A stretch of 64,000 nucleotides of DNA. Origin: Helicostylum pulchrum (lineage: Eukaryota > Mucoromycota > Mucoromycetes > Mucorales > Mucoraceae). Position 1 is the stretch's first letter, and each line of letters opens with the position of its first letter. The notes under the pieces are model-generated. The model was not told the origin of the DNA. It saw nothing but the letters and a program-made list of their open reading frames with translations, and made no database searches. The position numbers and the translations under genes are program-made. Positions 47,022 to 57,392 of the stretch are shown in pieces. The stretch spans positions 558,001 through 622,000 of the forward strand of contig JAIXMO010000002.1 of NCBI GenBank assembly GCA_025677825.1. Reading direction: 5' to 3'.

Positions 47022-47622
47022 ATGGATAATAATAGAAGAAATAGTAAGTTCTTTGAATTTTTACATATTGTTTTATTTATCAGGGCCTAATTTTTTTTTT
47101 TTTTGTGTGTAAGCTTTATGTGGCAGATGTGGAGGACTTTTTATAGGCGCTCGAGGCCTCAATGTGCATTTGAGTTATGGTACTAAATGTATTGGTGTTT
47201 CACGGGGGTCGCCAGTACAGCCAGAAAACCAACAAGACGGAGATAATGACGAAGACGTTTTCTATACTCCTCCTGAAGGTTCTCCACCCCAAGAAAATGC
47301 AGTAGCAATACCACCTTGTCAAAATAGATTTGGTATGACTTATCTACTTGGAATATTGAGCTGTATGAGTATATTTGCATGTAATATAGTGGTACTTGCT
47401 GTTTTTTACAATAGCCTTATAGTATATTATTCTTCAGATGGCGGTGGCTTTAATATTTATAACGATCTAGAAATAATTTTAATGCATTATACGCAGCAAA
47501 GTACAGTCATTTTTATACGAGAAAACTATATATTAACTTTAAGTGCGTACATCTCTGTCTCTCTCGTGTGTCTGGTCTTGTTCTTAAAGCTATGCTTACA
47601 TATACGTCCAGAAAACTTTTAA
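47022..47622 (+). CDS. Small two-span membrane protein with Cys/His zinc-finger-like N-terminus, 176 aa
   Basis: Two exons, 47022-47043 (MDNNRRN plus one base) and 47114-47622, joined across GTAAGT...GTAAG in frame. Near the N-terminus LCGRCGGLFIGARGLNVHLS followed by KCIG gives a CxxC...H...C pattern, like a degenerate C2H2 finger. A Pro/Gly/acidic linker (VFYTPPEGSPPQEN) follows. Two strong hydrophobic segments (YLLGILSCMSIFACNIVVLA and ILTLSAYISVSLVCLVLFL) make it a membrane protein ending in a short basic tail. I do not recognise the family. The finger resembles those at the N-terminus of some LINE ORFs and of orphan Mucorales proteins, so an element-derived origin is possible. Confidence 0.55.
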
Positions 47623-47874
47623 ATAAAACTTTTTTATTTGAATAATATTTACTGTATGCTATAGTATACATATTATTTCAAATGCTTTGTAACATAAGGT
47701 ACTCTATGTCTGAGCGACGGTTTTTCATTTTTTACAATTATCCAAAATTCTGTTAATAAAACTTCTGCTACAACACCCAGCCAATCATACGTAACAAAAA
47801 ACGTGACAGTCACGTGCTTTGTACATATTTAAACCCTATAAAAGGTAATTTAAACCCCCAAAAATCATCAAAAA

Positions 47875-47958
47875 CCGATCATAGCTCAGTTGGTAGAGCG
47901 GGAGACTGTAGTGTACATTGTCATCTCTAGGTCACTAGTTCGAATCTGGTTGATCGGA
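47875..47958 (+). tRNA. tRNA-Tyr (GUA) with 11-nt intron
   Basis: A seven-bp acceptor stem (CCGATCA/TGATCGG) with discriminator A, D-arm TAGCTCAGTTGGTAGAGC, anticodon stem GGAGA/TCTCT, and T-arm containing the box-B-like GTTCGAATC. The anticodon GTA lies at 47908-47910. Eleven extra bases (about 47912-47922) sit one base after the anticodon, the standard position for nuclear tRNA introns; tRNA-Tyr nearly always has one in fungi. Six T residues follow a few bases downstream. Confidence 0.93.
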
Positions 47959-47962
47959 TATC

Positions 47963-47968
47963 TTTTTT
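47963..47968 (+). terminator. Pol III T-run terminator
   Basis: TTTTTT beginning 5 bp after the tRNA-Tyr 3' end, with a second run shortly after (about 47973). Confidence 0.75.
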
Positions 47969-49264
47969 GTATTTTTTCCTTCTAAATAGTGCGTGTAGCT
48001 TGCTTGTGTAACATGATATTGTCGTAATAGATGAGACTTATAGTTATAAATGTATAGTAGTGAAAAGATGCTTTTATTGAGTTTATATTTTAAGGTAATT
48101 TATATCTAGTTTAAAGTAGTACATAGCTTATTCAATCTTAGCTGACAATATTAAAGTATAGAAGATAGATAAAAGATAGTTTATTAAAATATTTTGAAAG
48201 ATAATTTATATAATTTAAAGTAGTATAAAATAAAGCACGACAATGGGTTTTATTGTATTTTCACACGTTAAAAACTAATGCATTTAAGCATTTGTTATCA
48301 AAGTGCTAATCAATAGATAGTGTGGTAAAGTGTAATAAAAGGATAATAAGGTAATAGTAAGAAAAGTGAGCACCAGTTCCTGTTTTATAAGTAGAAGGAC
48401 TTAAGAGATAAAGTAATATAAAAGATAAAGGTAAAAAGTACAATGGAAAGCAGGATCCAAGGGAATTTAGGGACAAAATAAAATAAAAAGTAAAGATAAA
48501 ATAAAAGAGCTTGATTTAAAGGTCTTTTATAAGTTAAGAGAAGTATAAGATTAAATTGTTTACAAAAAGTGAATTACATTTTTATTATCAAAAAGAAGGT
48601 AGTATTTATATATTTTTATGTTTTTAGTTTTGGTTATTATTTTGAAAAGAGCTTCAGGCTTTATGATTTTATATTTTTTAGATCAAGTCGAAGACTTGAT
48701 CCACAATTATTTTTCAAATTTGGTCCTTCGTGTAACAAAAGTGCAAAAGTAGCGTAGACATCAGTTAATGTTTCATAAGATTAGCGGCTTCAGATACAGT
48801 AGTGAGATCAAAATAAAGTAAAATTTCTTTCGAGATTAAACTTTGATAGGGTAAGCTGATTTATCTTCTTTTTTTTTTTACTTTTTGAATAATATGAATA
48901 CTATTTATAAGAGTGAATTTAGTTTATTTAGGTAACTAAAAAGATATTTGAACGACTAAGGGGTCTATTTACCGTAGTTTTGTTAAAGAATAATTTCTAT
49001 TTGAACTAATCTTCTAATTTTTAATGCAGTTTTTTTTTGCGCACGGACGATTGTCCCACCTCTACTTTTCTATGTATTAAAATTGTATAAATGGGAGAAT
49101 AAAATATACCTTTTCATAATAAGGCGGAATATAGAGCAAGTTTTTTTTATATGCTATACTTTAAAAACAGGGTATTTTTTTTTTTAAAAAAAAATATTTA
49201 TTGTAAAGAAAGAGAATGAATAAGGGATATATGATGCAAAAAAAAAAAAAAGTAATTTAGGGTT
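47969..49264. other. Long gene-poor tract, C-depleted on the plus strand
   Basis: About 1.3 kb with no credible gene. From about 48050 to 48560 the plus strand is strikingly poor in C relative to G, with recurring AAAGATA, AAGTA and TAAAGTAG words. The last part is the 3' flank of the serine dehydratase gene with A/T runs. Confidence 0.5.
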
Positions 49265-51261
49265 CTAACAGAGAGGAACATTTACAGCTAAACCACCTTG
49301 ACTGGTTTCCTTATACTTGGACATCATATCAACACCTGTTTGACGCATGGTTTCAATGACTTGATCGAGAGAGACACGATGATCACCTTCACCGTTCAAA
49401 GCCAATTGAGCAGCAGCAATTGCCTTAACGGCAGCTAATGCATTACGTTCAATACAGGGGACTTGGACAAGACCGCCAATAGGGTCACAGGTCAAACCTA
49501 AATTATGTTCCATACCAATTTCAGCTGCATTTTCTACTTGGTCTACAGACCCACCCATGACAGCTGTGAATCCAGCAGCAGCCATAGAACATGCAACACC
49601 AACTTCACCTTGACATCCCATTTCAGCGGCTACATATAAAAATTAAGTTAGGATATAATATGTATGAATTTTTTCTTTCTCTCTTCTTTACCTGAAATAC
49701 TAGCACCACGTTTAAACAACATACCAATAGCGGAGGTGGTCAACAAAAACTCCATGACATCTCTTTCAGGATTATCGGAGATAAACTCTAAATAATATTT
49801 AAGAACAGAGGGAATGGTACCAGCGGCACCATTGGTGGGAGCGGTAACGACACGACCACCACAGGCATTTTCTTCATTGACGGCAATAGCGTAAACGGAG
49901 AGATAATCAAGAGCGGGTAAGACGAACTTCTTCTTGGGCTTCTTGGGCAAGAAGGAGAGAGCAAGAGGATACTGGGTATTAGAGGTATCAGGAGTAGATT
50001 GAGACAAAGCTTGGTCTTCTTCTTTTCCTGTGGATATATGGGAATCGTTGTATCCTCCACTTGCCGAGTTTAAGGGTCCACCATACAAACCCTTTAAAAG
50101 TTTATTATATAATCTGGGGGCACGACGACGCACACGAAGCGAGCCAGGCAAGTATTCATCAGGAGAAGCCATGACACCGTTACGAATACTATCATCCATG
50201 GTGTTCCAAATCTTTAAAAGTTTTTCACGGATGGCTTCAGGTGTACTCCACTTCAACTCGTTTTCAAAGACGACTTGAGCAATGGTCATGTTTTCACGCT
50301 TACAGACGGCCAAGAGTTCTTCAGAGTTACGGAAAGGTAATGAAACAACAGCTACGTCTTGTTCACGACGTTCAGCAACAACAGCGTCTTTCTCGTTGAT
50401 TTGTTTGTAGTAGACGTTTTCTCCGTGATCTAATTGGGTTTCGGCGTTCACGACAAATCCTCCACCAATACTAAAGTATTCGTTGGTGGCGACCATGTTG
50501 GCATCCTTGTCATAGGCACAGAATCGAAGACCATTAGGATGTTGAGGTAAGGTCTTGAAGTAGTTGAAAACCATGTCCTTTTCATAATCAAATGTAATAC
50601 GGTGTGTACCATCTAAACGGATTGATTTGTTGGTTTCAATGTCCTTGACACGAGATAGAATTGTGCTGGTTTCTACCTTGTCTGGACTTTCTCCTTCTAC
50701 ACCCATCAAGATAGCTTCCGGAGTACCATGGCCTACACCTGTCAAAGCAAGAGAACCAAACAAGTCTACAGAGTTCAAATAAGTATATGTTAAATTTCCG
50801 TTTATAGAGATAGATAAGAGTTTTTTTTTCTTTTTTTTTTTTTTTGGTAAAGATTATGTTCTCTTCTATTTATAGATAAACACACGAAAAAAAAAGGAGA
50901 TTTTTAATACATTACCTACTCGCAGGGAAGCTACTTTATCCAAAACTTTATGCTCTCTTAAATCAGTAATGAAGATCTTTGCGGCTCTCATAGGCCCAAC
51001 GGTATGGGAGGAAGAAGGTCCGACACCGATAGAGAACAGATCGAAAGTAGAGACAACAGCATGATGATCTTTGTTGGTGGCAGTAGCATCATTCAATTCT
51101 TCTTGTTCAGCGGCAGTAGTTGAATGAAAGCGATTGAGCAATAAAGAAGCTTGTGGTACACTAGTGCGACCTTGCATCATGAATAACCTATTACTGTTTT
51201 TCAATAAGCGAGCGGTTGGTTGGGTCACATTCTTTCTAGATAAAACTCTTAAAGCAAACAT
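49265..51261 (-). CDS. Fe-S L-serine dehydratase (SdaA type, fused beta-alpha), likely mitochondrial, 594 aa
   Basis: Three exons: 50916-51261 (ATG 51261), 49692-50765 and 49265-49629. It deaminates L-serine to pyruvate and ammonia using a [4Fe-4S] cluster, unlike PLP-type fungal serine deaminases such as Cha1. The first ~55 residues are basic and hydroxylated without acids ([15 protein letters not shown], ...RFHST), a good mitochondrial presequence. The beta domain follows ([32 protein letters not shown]). The alpha domain has [20 protein letters not shown] and [16 protein letters not shown]. Likely cluster ligands are Cys479, Cys521 and Cys532; the chain ends in Cys594, and the spacings 42, 11 and 62 equal those I recall for the Legionella enzyme with its C-terminal tail Cys. 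An insert of about 100 residues (near 310-395) separates the domains. Confidence 0.93.
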
Positions 51262-51510
51262 TTGTTGAAAATATTTATATTGTTTCAATAAAGAAAAAAA
51301 GAAAAAAAAAGAGAATAGAAATATGAAAAAAAAGGGCCTTTATATAATGTATGGAAGATACACACACAATTTTTTTTCCCGTAAATTTTTATTTCAGAAA
51401 AAAAAAAAGGGCTAAAACAGTCACTTTACCCACGGTTTCCTCCAATTATACCGTTTAAATCGAAAAAGATTTACACGGTGATCTTACACGGTTTTTTTTT
51501 TTTTTTTTTT

Positions 51511-52306
51511 TTACAACTTTTCCTTGATACGGCCCAATGTAGCCTTGAGGTCATCTTGAGAGACAACCTGTTGGGGCCAACCAATTTGAAGACCCTGTTT
51601 GGCATCAGGTTTAGGGATAATATGGAAGTGAACGTGCTTTACAACCTAAATTTATTGTTAGTTTAAAACCTTTTTTTGTTTTTATGTTTTTTGTTTACCT
51701 GGTGAGCCAAAGGTCCGTTATTCTATTAAAAAAAAAGATTTTTAAATAATCTGGTATATACATAAAAAAAAAACTAGTTAAACACAACTTACTTGCAAAA
51801 TGTTGTATTGACTAGCATCTAAACCACTTGCAAGAGCAACCTTTTTAGCTAAAGGCATCATGTCGGCAAGGATATCGTCAGGAACTTGGTGGAGAAATTC
51901 AGCGTGATCTATGGTTACACATGAGTTGTTGAAATTCAAACTTTTTTTTTATCGGTGCTTACATTTAGGGATAACAAGCTATTTGGGAAACACACAAAAA
52001 GTAAATAACGGGATAAATACGCGTTAAGAAAAAAAAATTCTCGGGAAAAAAAATAACTTACAGCATGTCCATCACTCAAAGGGTTGATATCGAGAAAGCA
52101 GTAACTAATCATAATGGTTTAGACAACGAATATGAAACAGGTTATACACTTTTGTTTACCTCTTTTCAGTTTCGGCAATCTTGCAAGAAGGAATCTCACC
52201 TCTATTTAGATTCTGGTTAGGTTACTTTTTTTTTTCAGCTACCCTTTTTTTTTTCGTACCTGATAATTTTACAGAAAAGACAGTCTTCAGTCAAGTGTTG
52301 AGCCAT
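51511..52306 (-). CDS. HINT-type histidine-triad nucleotide-binding protein, 140 aa
   Basis: Seven exons: 52260-52306, 52160-52201, 52062-52104, 51963-51978, 51793-51908, 51699-51722 and 51511-51645. Two are microexons of 16 and 24 nt. The protein opens with the HINT signature (DCLFCKIIRGEIPSCKI), has YCFLDINPLSDGHALVIPK, and ends with the catalytic triad HVHFHIIPKP. These enzymes hydrolyse AMP-lysine and other nucleoside phosphoramidates in cytosol or nucleus. Family size is usual (about 125-150 aa). The product is only recovered by accepting all six introns, but each has GT-AG borders and the frame closes exactly. Confidence 0.92.
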
Positions 52307-52780
52307 ATTGGTTTCTTTTTTTTTAAAAAAGTTTTTGTAAGAAAAAGAAAACAAGTGAAAAAACAAAACAAACGCCTTTTATTATTAGACCCGCGCACAA
52401 AAATAAAATAAAAAACTCGTACCCACGCACAACAAAAGTTTATTTACATTTATGCACTTTTTTTTTCTCGCCTAATGTCTGGGCCGTTCCGATTTTTTTA
52501 TGTGCATGTGTAGTAGTAGTTCCGATACACAAAGAATCTCAGATATTTTAAGCATTCAACATATGTAACGAAAGCCAACAAGACTCGGTCAAATGTCCAA
52601 GCTGTTAAGTTAACTCCTGTAGAAGAAACGAAGAAACGAATTGCTGAAGTAAATTGATTTCGATATTGCTTGTTCAATGGTTGGAAGCTTTAGTGACTTG
52701 TTAAGTATATATTTCTACTTAAATTACATTCATTTAAACTAACAATTGCTTTTATTTAGGTTTATCATTGTAAATATTTT
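52307..52780. other. Intergenic; possible upstream exon
   Basis: Contains promoter and leader of the HINT gene, then a short coding-like stretch (about 52575-52649: KANKTRSNVQAVKLTP, ETKKRIAE) ending at a GTAAAT donor. A TAG acceptor at 52757-52759 would join it in frame to the next gene, which may therefore have an extra 5' exon, but no start codon is clear. Confidence 0.35.
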
Positions 52781-53167
52781 ATGGATGATAACATCCATTA
52801 TTCAATTAACAGTAACAACGGCTTCTCCTGCCCAGATCCTTCTAAGCTTTGTAAGCACATTTTTTTTTTGGCCTGTCGAGTCACTCGCTTGCCTTTCTTT
52901 TTTCGTTTTCCTCTTTTGTCTGCCTCTACCGCTGATACTGATACTGACATTGTTATTCAACAGGAAGTTGCTCTTCGTTGTGCTAAATACAAGAATGATA
53001 TTGATAAATATACTACTTTATTAAACAAAAAAATCAAAGAAAAACAACATGAAGTAAAAGATAAACCAGAAGAGCTTGCTATCCTTCTTGGTTTTATTAA
53101 AGTATCAATCGATACTTTGGAGAACATGGGTGCAACCTCCCATAGACTCCCTCCCACACAAACTTAG
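52781..53167 (+). CDS. Small acidic/basic helical protein, 89 aa, unknown
   Basis: The best model uses ATG 52781 and exons 52781-52850 and 52968-53167, with GTAAGC...GGAAG borders; this is the only acceptor found that keeps frame (PDPSKL joined to FALRCAKYKND). The alternative acceptor CAG at 52963 breaks the frame; reading straight through also stays open but translates a T-run. Residues 25-75 are predicted helical and charged (YTTLLNKKIKEKQHEV, LAILLGFIKVSIDTLENMG) with two Cys (SCPDP, RCAKY). The family is not recognised. Could be a small mitochondrial or complex-assembly factor, but nothing supports that beyond size and Cys residues. Confidence 0.45.
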   Translation: MDDNIHYSINSNNGFSCPDPSKLCKHIFFLACRVTRLPFFFRFPLLSASTADTDTDIVIQQEVALRCAKYKNDIDKYTTLLNKKIKEKQHEVKDKPEELAILLGFIKVSIDTLENMGATSHRLPPTQT

Positions 53168-53221
53168 GCCTTTTTTTTCTCTTTATAATTATTATCAATA
53201 AATTATCCCTTAAACATATTT

Positions 53222-53599
53222 ATTAAGGGGAATTCTTGATACACGTGTTTTTTTAATCGACCGTGTAAGTTGACCATATATCAAGTTTTCCCCCGACAAG
53301 TTCAAGACAACGTAACAACGGTCCTATATGCTGGAAACGGAATGCTCGCTTGTGTCAAAGCACTTTTATTCGTTGACGAAGAATATAACATCATGGAATT
53401 GGTCAAGGCGGACGAACCACTACCGCCTCTTGCTGCCATCTCCCATTTCTTACGGTTAGCTTCAAGAGCGCATATTACCGATTTAAGTAGTCATTATTTA
53501 GTTTGCTTTTTTTTTCTGTACTTGTTTCTCCAATTTGATTCATACAGGATCCTTTTTTATGCGAATAAAAGTTGAACGTACCAGGAATTCCCCAAAATA
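53222..53599. mobile_element. Candidate ~0.38 kb TIR mini-element
   Basis: The left edge AAGGGGAATTCTTGATACACG is mirrored, with mismatches, by the right edge CGTACCAGGAATTCCCC (GGGGAATTC core). The interior has a stretch shared with 6349-6385 and an in-frame coding-like piece (QDNVTTVLYAGNGML, VDEEYNIMELVKADEPLPP) without a start or known domain. The termini are imperfect and no target duplication is evident. A further AAGGGGAATTCTTAATA occurs alone near 57040. Confidence 0.4.
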
Positions 53600-53620
53600 A
53601 GTTGTAACAACAAGTTGTAG

Positions 53621-55061
53621 TACAGCGGCGGCTCTATTTAGGGGTGGCCTGATTTAAGGGTAGATTTCTCCAGAACATCTTCTGTCCCATGCTTTAACGC
53701 CTCTATCACCACTATTCGATTTAAGGGTGGAATAGAACTTCATAAAACTACTAAATATATAAAATAAATATAAAAGTGATAATAAAAAAAAAAGTCTTTA
53801 ACTTATATAAAAGCGTCTAGTCTTCAAAAGTGTACAATCAAATCGATATTATTAAAACAAAGGGATAATAATCAAACTGATAGATAGAGGATATTAAAAT
53901 AAACATCACAAAGTAATTAAATTATAAAGACAATACATTTAGACTTGAACGGAGCACGTATCAGTGGTGAATCTTTAGAAAACTAACTAGGAAAAGTGAT
54001 TAAATGCAGAGGGTTTCTTAAGTGACGAAATATTAAGAAAGGAAGCAGTATAAACCAAATAAATTGAACACACAAATTCTTTTTAGACTTGTACATTATA
54101 GCTAGTAGTTTTTAAATGTATTGTTATGTGTCATTTAAATAAATAGGCCTGTACTATTTTAATTGAGAACAATAAAAACTCTAAATAATTTAAAATGATT
54201 TTAATGTTTGAGCTCTTGCAGAAAACGATACACAGCATATTTTTTTGTACAATAGCTTGAACGAGCTCAAAGTCTATTTAAACTATTATAATCCATCATT
54301 GTTCATTCGTTATTCTCTTAAAAACGCGTGTTTTAAGAGAAGGTTTAGAAGTAACTTCTAAAAAAGGTCATATTTCGATGATCGAAATAAGATGTTTTCA
54401 CTGTATGATTAAACATCAGAAAATGACTCTTTTTTCCAAGTTACTTAATAAAAGTTACTCCTTATAATGTTGTCTTTAATACCAAAATTAAACCGCATGT
54501 TGTTTTATATTTTTCTCGATTTTTTATTTTTTTCTTCAGTCGATCATTTTTGGTCTTTTTGGCGGGTCAACCCCTTTTGCGTTTTTGTGGTTATTTTAAA
54601 ATTACTCAATATTCATTTTAGCTTTATTTGTAAAAAAAAAAAACAATGATAGTAGCTTGCTTTTTTAGGCGTATCTAATTCATTTAAACTCGTATTTTTA
54701 CTAAAAACACTGACCGAGTAATCATTGTTTTAGACGTTGAATTTGAGTTAAGCGGCCCTTAAATTAGAGATTTCTTTAAAGCGCGTTTTCTCGTCCAGTT
54801 TTGGATGTAGCACTTTCTTTTATAAACATCCAATATGTAGTTTTTGAATATATATATATTCGGTATTATAACTAAGCATGGTAATAAAAAACTATACTCT
54901 ATGTAATTGCGAAGCTCTGAAAATGGTTACACGACGTTACACTAAAAAAGTGTATTTTTTTCCCAAAAAAAATAATCCACTGCACGATAATAAGGGTATG
55001 TTCGATATAAGGGCGGCTTTCTTCCATACTTTGGCCACCCTTAAATAGAGCTGCTACTGTA
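53621..55061 (+). mobile_element. Non-autonomous TIR element, copy 3 (1.4 kb)
   Basis: Begins TACAGCGGCGGCTCTATTTA and ends ATAGAGCTGCTACTGTA, with TA at both borders; same orientation as copy 1. It keeps the internal arm that copy 1 lacks (about 54563-54745, GGTCAACCCCTTTTGCG to GTTTTAGACGTTGA) and lacks the one copy 1 keeps; after a ~215-bp conserved loop block it jumps from TTTTTTTCCCAAAAAAAATA straight to the terminal region. No ORF. A ~75-bp diverged direct repeat lies outside both ends (53514-53590 and 55217-55300). Confidence 0.85.
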
Positions 55062-55453
55062 GACATGTAATTCTGTAAAATAATTAAATAGATCCGCTAT
55101 ATTTTATCAGTCTGAAAGTATTTAAAAAAATAAATTACTTTTTCTTCCTTTTATGCGATATATTTACTCATGATGCCATATACTCGTCCTTATTGGTTAA
55201 TCATTTTTATTGTACGTATGTGTACTTGTTGTCCCAACTTGATTCACACAAAGCCCCTTTTTACGCGGATAAAACCAAATTGAACGTGTAAGTATTAACT
55301 ATCATTTTTCGGCCATATACCAGGAAATATAAAACTTTTTTTTTCTTGCGACAATATTTTATATTAAATTAAAAATATATAGGAAAGGGAGTTTTTATGC
55401 TTACTGCAGGGCGAGTTTATATACAGTGTATACGTGATGCATACATATTTATT
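55062..55453. other. Spacer with direct-repeat remnant
   Basis: Holds the right member of the diverged direct repeat around copy 3 (TGTACTTGTTGTCCCAACTT and following) and the short 3' flank of the LEA-like gene. No ORF. Confidence 0.4.
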
Positions 55454-56467
55454 CTAATCTTCTTCTTCCTCTTCCTCTTCGTCTTCTTCTTCTTCTTCGT
55501 CTTCATCCATTGAGGGTGTTCCTATACCCATAGTTAATTGACCAGCCTATTTAAAAAAAAAATGTAAGAAATACACAATCATTTGTTTTATACGTAGTAT
55601 TACTTTACCGAGATGGGACAAGGAAAATTAGATGACTGATGTATAACTGGTGATATTGCGATGCCTGCAATTCTTACAGTTGGTATTAAGTCATAATCTA
55701 TTGTCAGGTCTTGTGGTTCTCCACCTAGCAAACCACATTTGGTAGCAATATCTATCAACATCGCATAACCTTCGTCTTTGGCTGGGTTATATTCTATTGA
55801 AAATGGGAATGTAAAGTTACTGATACCATAGGATTTGATATTTACATTGTGGATTACACCACCCCCTACAGGAACCTTGGGGGCTGTATGATAATAGGCC
55901 TATTTATATTAATGCGGTTAAAACCAAATTTACACACACTCACTAATAGTGATAATAATAACACATTACAATAGTACGAATGGATTCAAATGTAATACTT
56001 TCTAAATTATCATTCACCACGCCAATTTTTAAACCAAAATTAACACTGAACGCTAAGGAGTCATTCGACTTTTGAAATGCAGCTAAACCGTCTGGATGTC
56101 TGGTAGGCCCGTTAAAGTCTACTGTAGGAATCTTGAATATGGCAACAAGTACACCGACAATAATTAAGAGAATCACAAGTAGCAGGAAAAGTGTACAGCA
56201 AGTGTATCTAGCCCACATGGGAAAACATGGGCAACAAATACAACAAAAGTAATGCTTGAACGTCTTTTTCTTTTTCTCTGGTTTCTCTTTGTAATAATAG
56301 TTAATAAAAAAATACTTGTATATATATATATATCTACCTTCCATTACTGCATGTTCATCGGCTTCTACAGCAGTTTTATCTTCTGGTCGATGTACATAGG
56401 CGTTTTGGAATGGTTGATCTGGTACATAACTGCTGTCATTTCTCTGTATTTCTGACTGGCGATTCAT
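55454..56467 (-). CDS. LEA-14/Tag1-like membrane protein with acidic tail, 276 aa
   Basis: Four exons: 56338-56467, 55970-56286, 55609-55899 and 55454-55546. A hydrophilic N-terminus is followed by a Cys-rich juxtamembrane motif (HYFCCICCPCFPMW), probably palmitoylated, then one transmembrane helix (CTLFLLLVILLIIVGVLVAI). The remainder (~170 residues) has the beta-rich pattern of LEA-2/NDR1-like domains (NDSLAFSVNFGLKIGVVND, NISNFTFP-like repeats, LTIDYDLIPTVRIAGIAISP). The C-terminus is almost purely Asp/Glu (EDEEEEEEDEEE-type run of about 18). Fungal homologues are vacuole or plasma-membrane proteins; yeast Tag1 acts in ending autophagy. Topology (single span with lumenal or extracellular LEA domain) follows from the sequence, while the exact role is unknown. 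Confidence 0.75.
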
Positions 56468-57392
56468 TTTTTTTAAAAAGAAAAAAAAAGAGGAAAAAAA
56501 AAGACAGGAAATTAGTCGTTTTTAAAAAAAAGTAAAAGATCGACATCCAGGGGGTTTTTCTCTCAGCTGTTATTACGCATATAGCGTATTACAATCAAAT
56601 GCTTCGTTTGAATAATACACACCTATTACTTTTGAGATTCTAATGCTTATATCGCATCCCTTTTTTTTTTTCAGTCTTGTATGTAAAACAGTACCTGAAT
56701 CAATTGCATATTAAAAATACATTTCGTGTGCCCAGTGAATGCGAACATAAGTTTAAAGTGCGCCTAATAACTTTTTGTTCCATCATATAGCCTTTATCTT
56801 TCGGCTGTTGGATATATTCTTGATATTCAAAAATATAGTCGACAATATCATTTAAAACTTCAACTGATACATTATATCAGTAATGGCAGACTAAAGGATT
56901 ATGCATTTGCTTATTGATATGTTAATCCTTCATAACATAGAGAGGGCGAACGGACACTCTCTCGTCCCAATCATTCTTTTTTTCGTTCTGTTTGCCGTGC
57001 AAAGAACTTAATATTTCTCGTTGAGCACCATTTGTTAAGGGGAATTCTTAATATTGGAACAACTGTAATCATTTTATGGTTGTAAGCAAACAGGAAAAAC
57101 CCAGCCCGGACTGGTAGATTGTGACCATTAATTAGGGAAAACTCTCAAATATGATGTCCCAAAACAACAGTTTTTTTTTCTTTTACCACTTTTTTTCCCT
57201 ATTTTTCTATCACTGTTATATATTTTTTTTCAAGTAACAGAACCTATTGTATTTATTAAAGAGATATATACTTGGGGTTTTTTTTATACATATAATAAAA
57301 AAAGAGAAGGAAAAAAAAAAGGCTATCTACTTGTGCCAAAAAATATATAAAGAACAAGCACCTAAAAAAAGAAGAAGATAAACAAGCAACAT
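56468..57392. other. Divergent intergenic region before TRA1
   Basis: Promoter region for the LEA-like gene (minus) and TRA1 (plus). AT-rich, with T-runs of 8-10 and a lone AAGGGGAATTCTTAATA near 57040 resembling the terminus at 53222. No ORF. Confidence 0.5.

Noticed and set aside
55454..55500. GA/TC-rich tract at 55.46 kb as a microsatellite only
   Set aside because: It encodes the acidic C-terminal tail of the LEA-like protein in the correct frame up to a stop.
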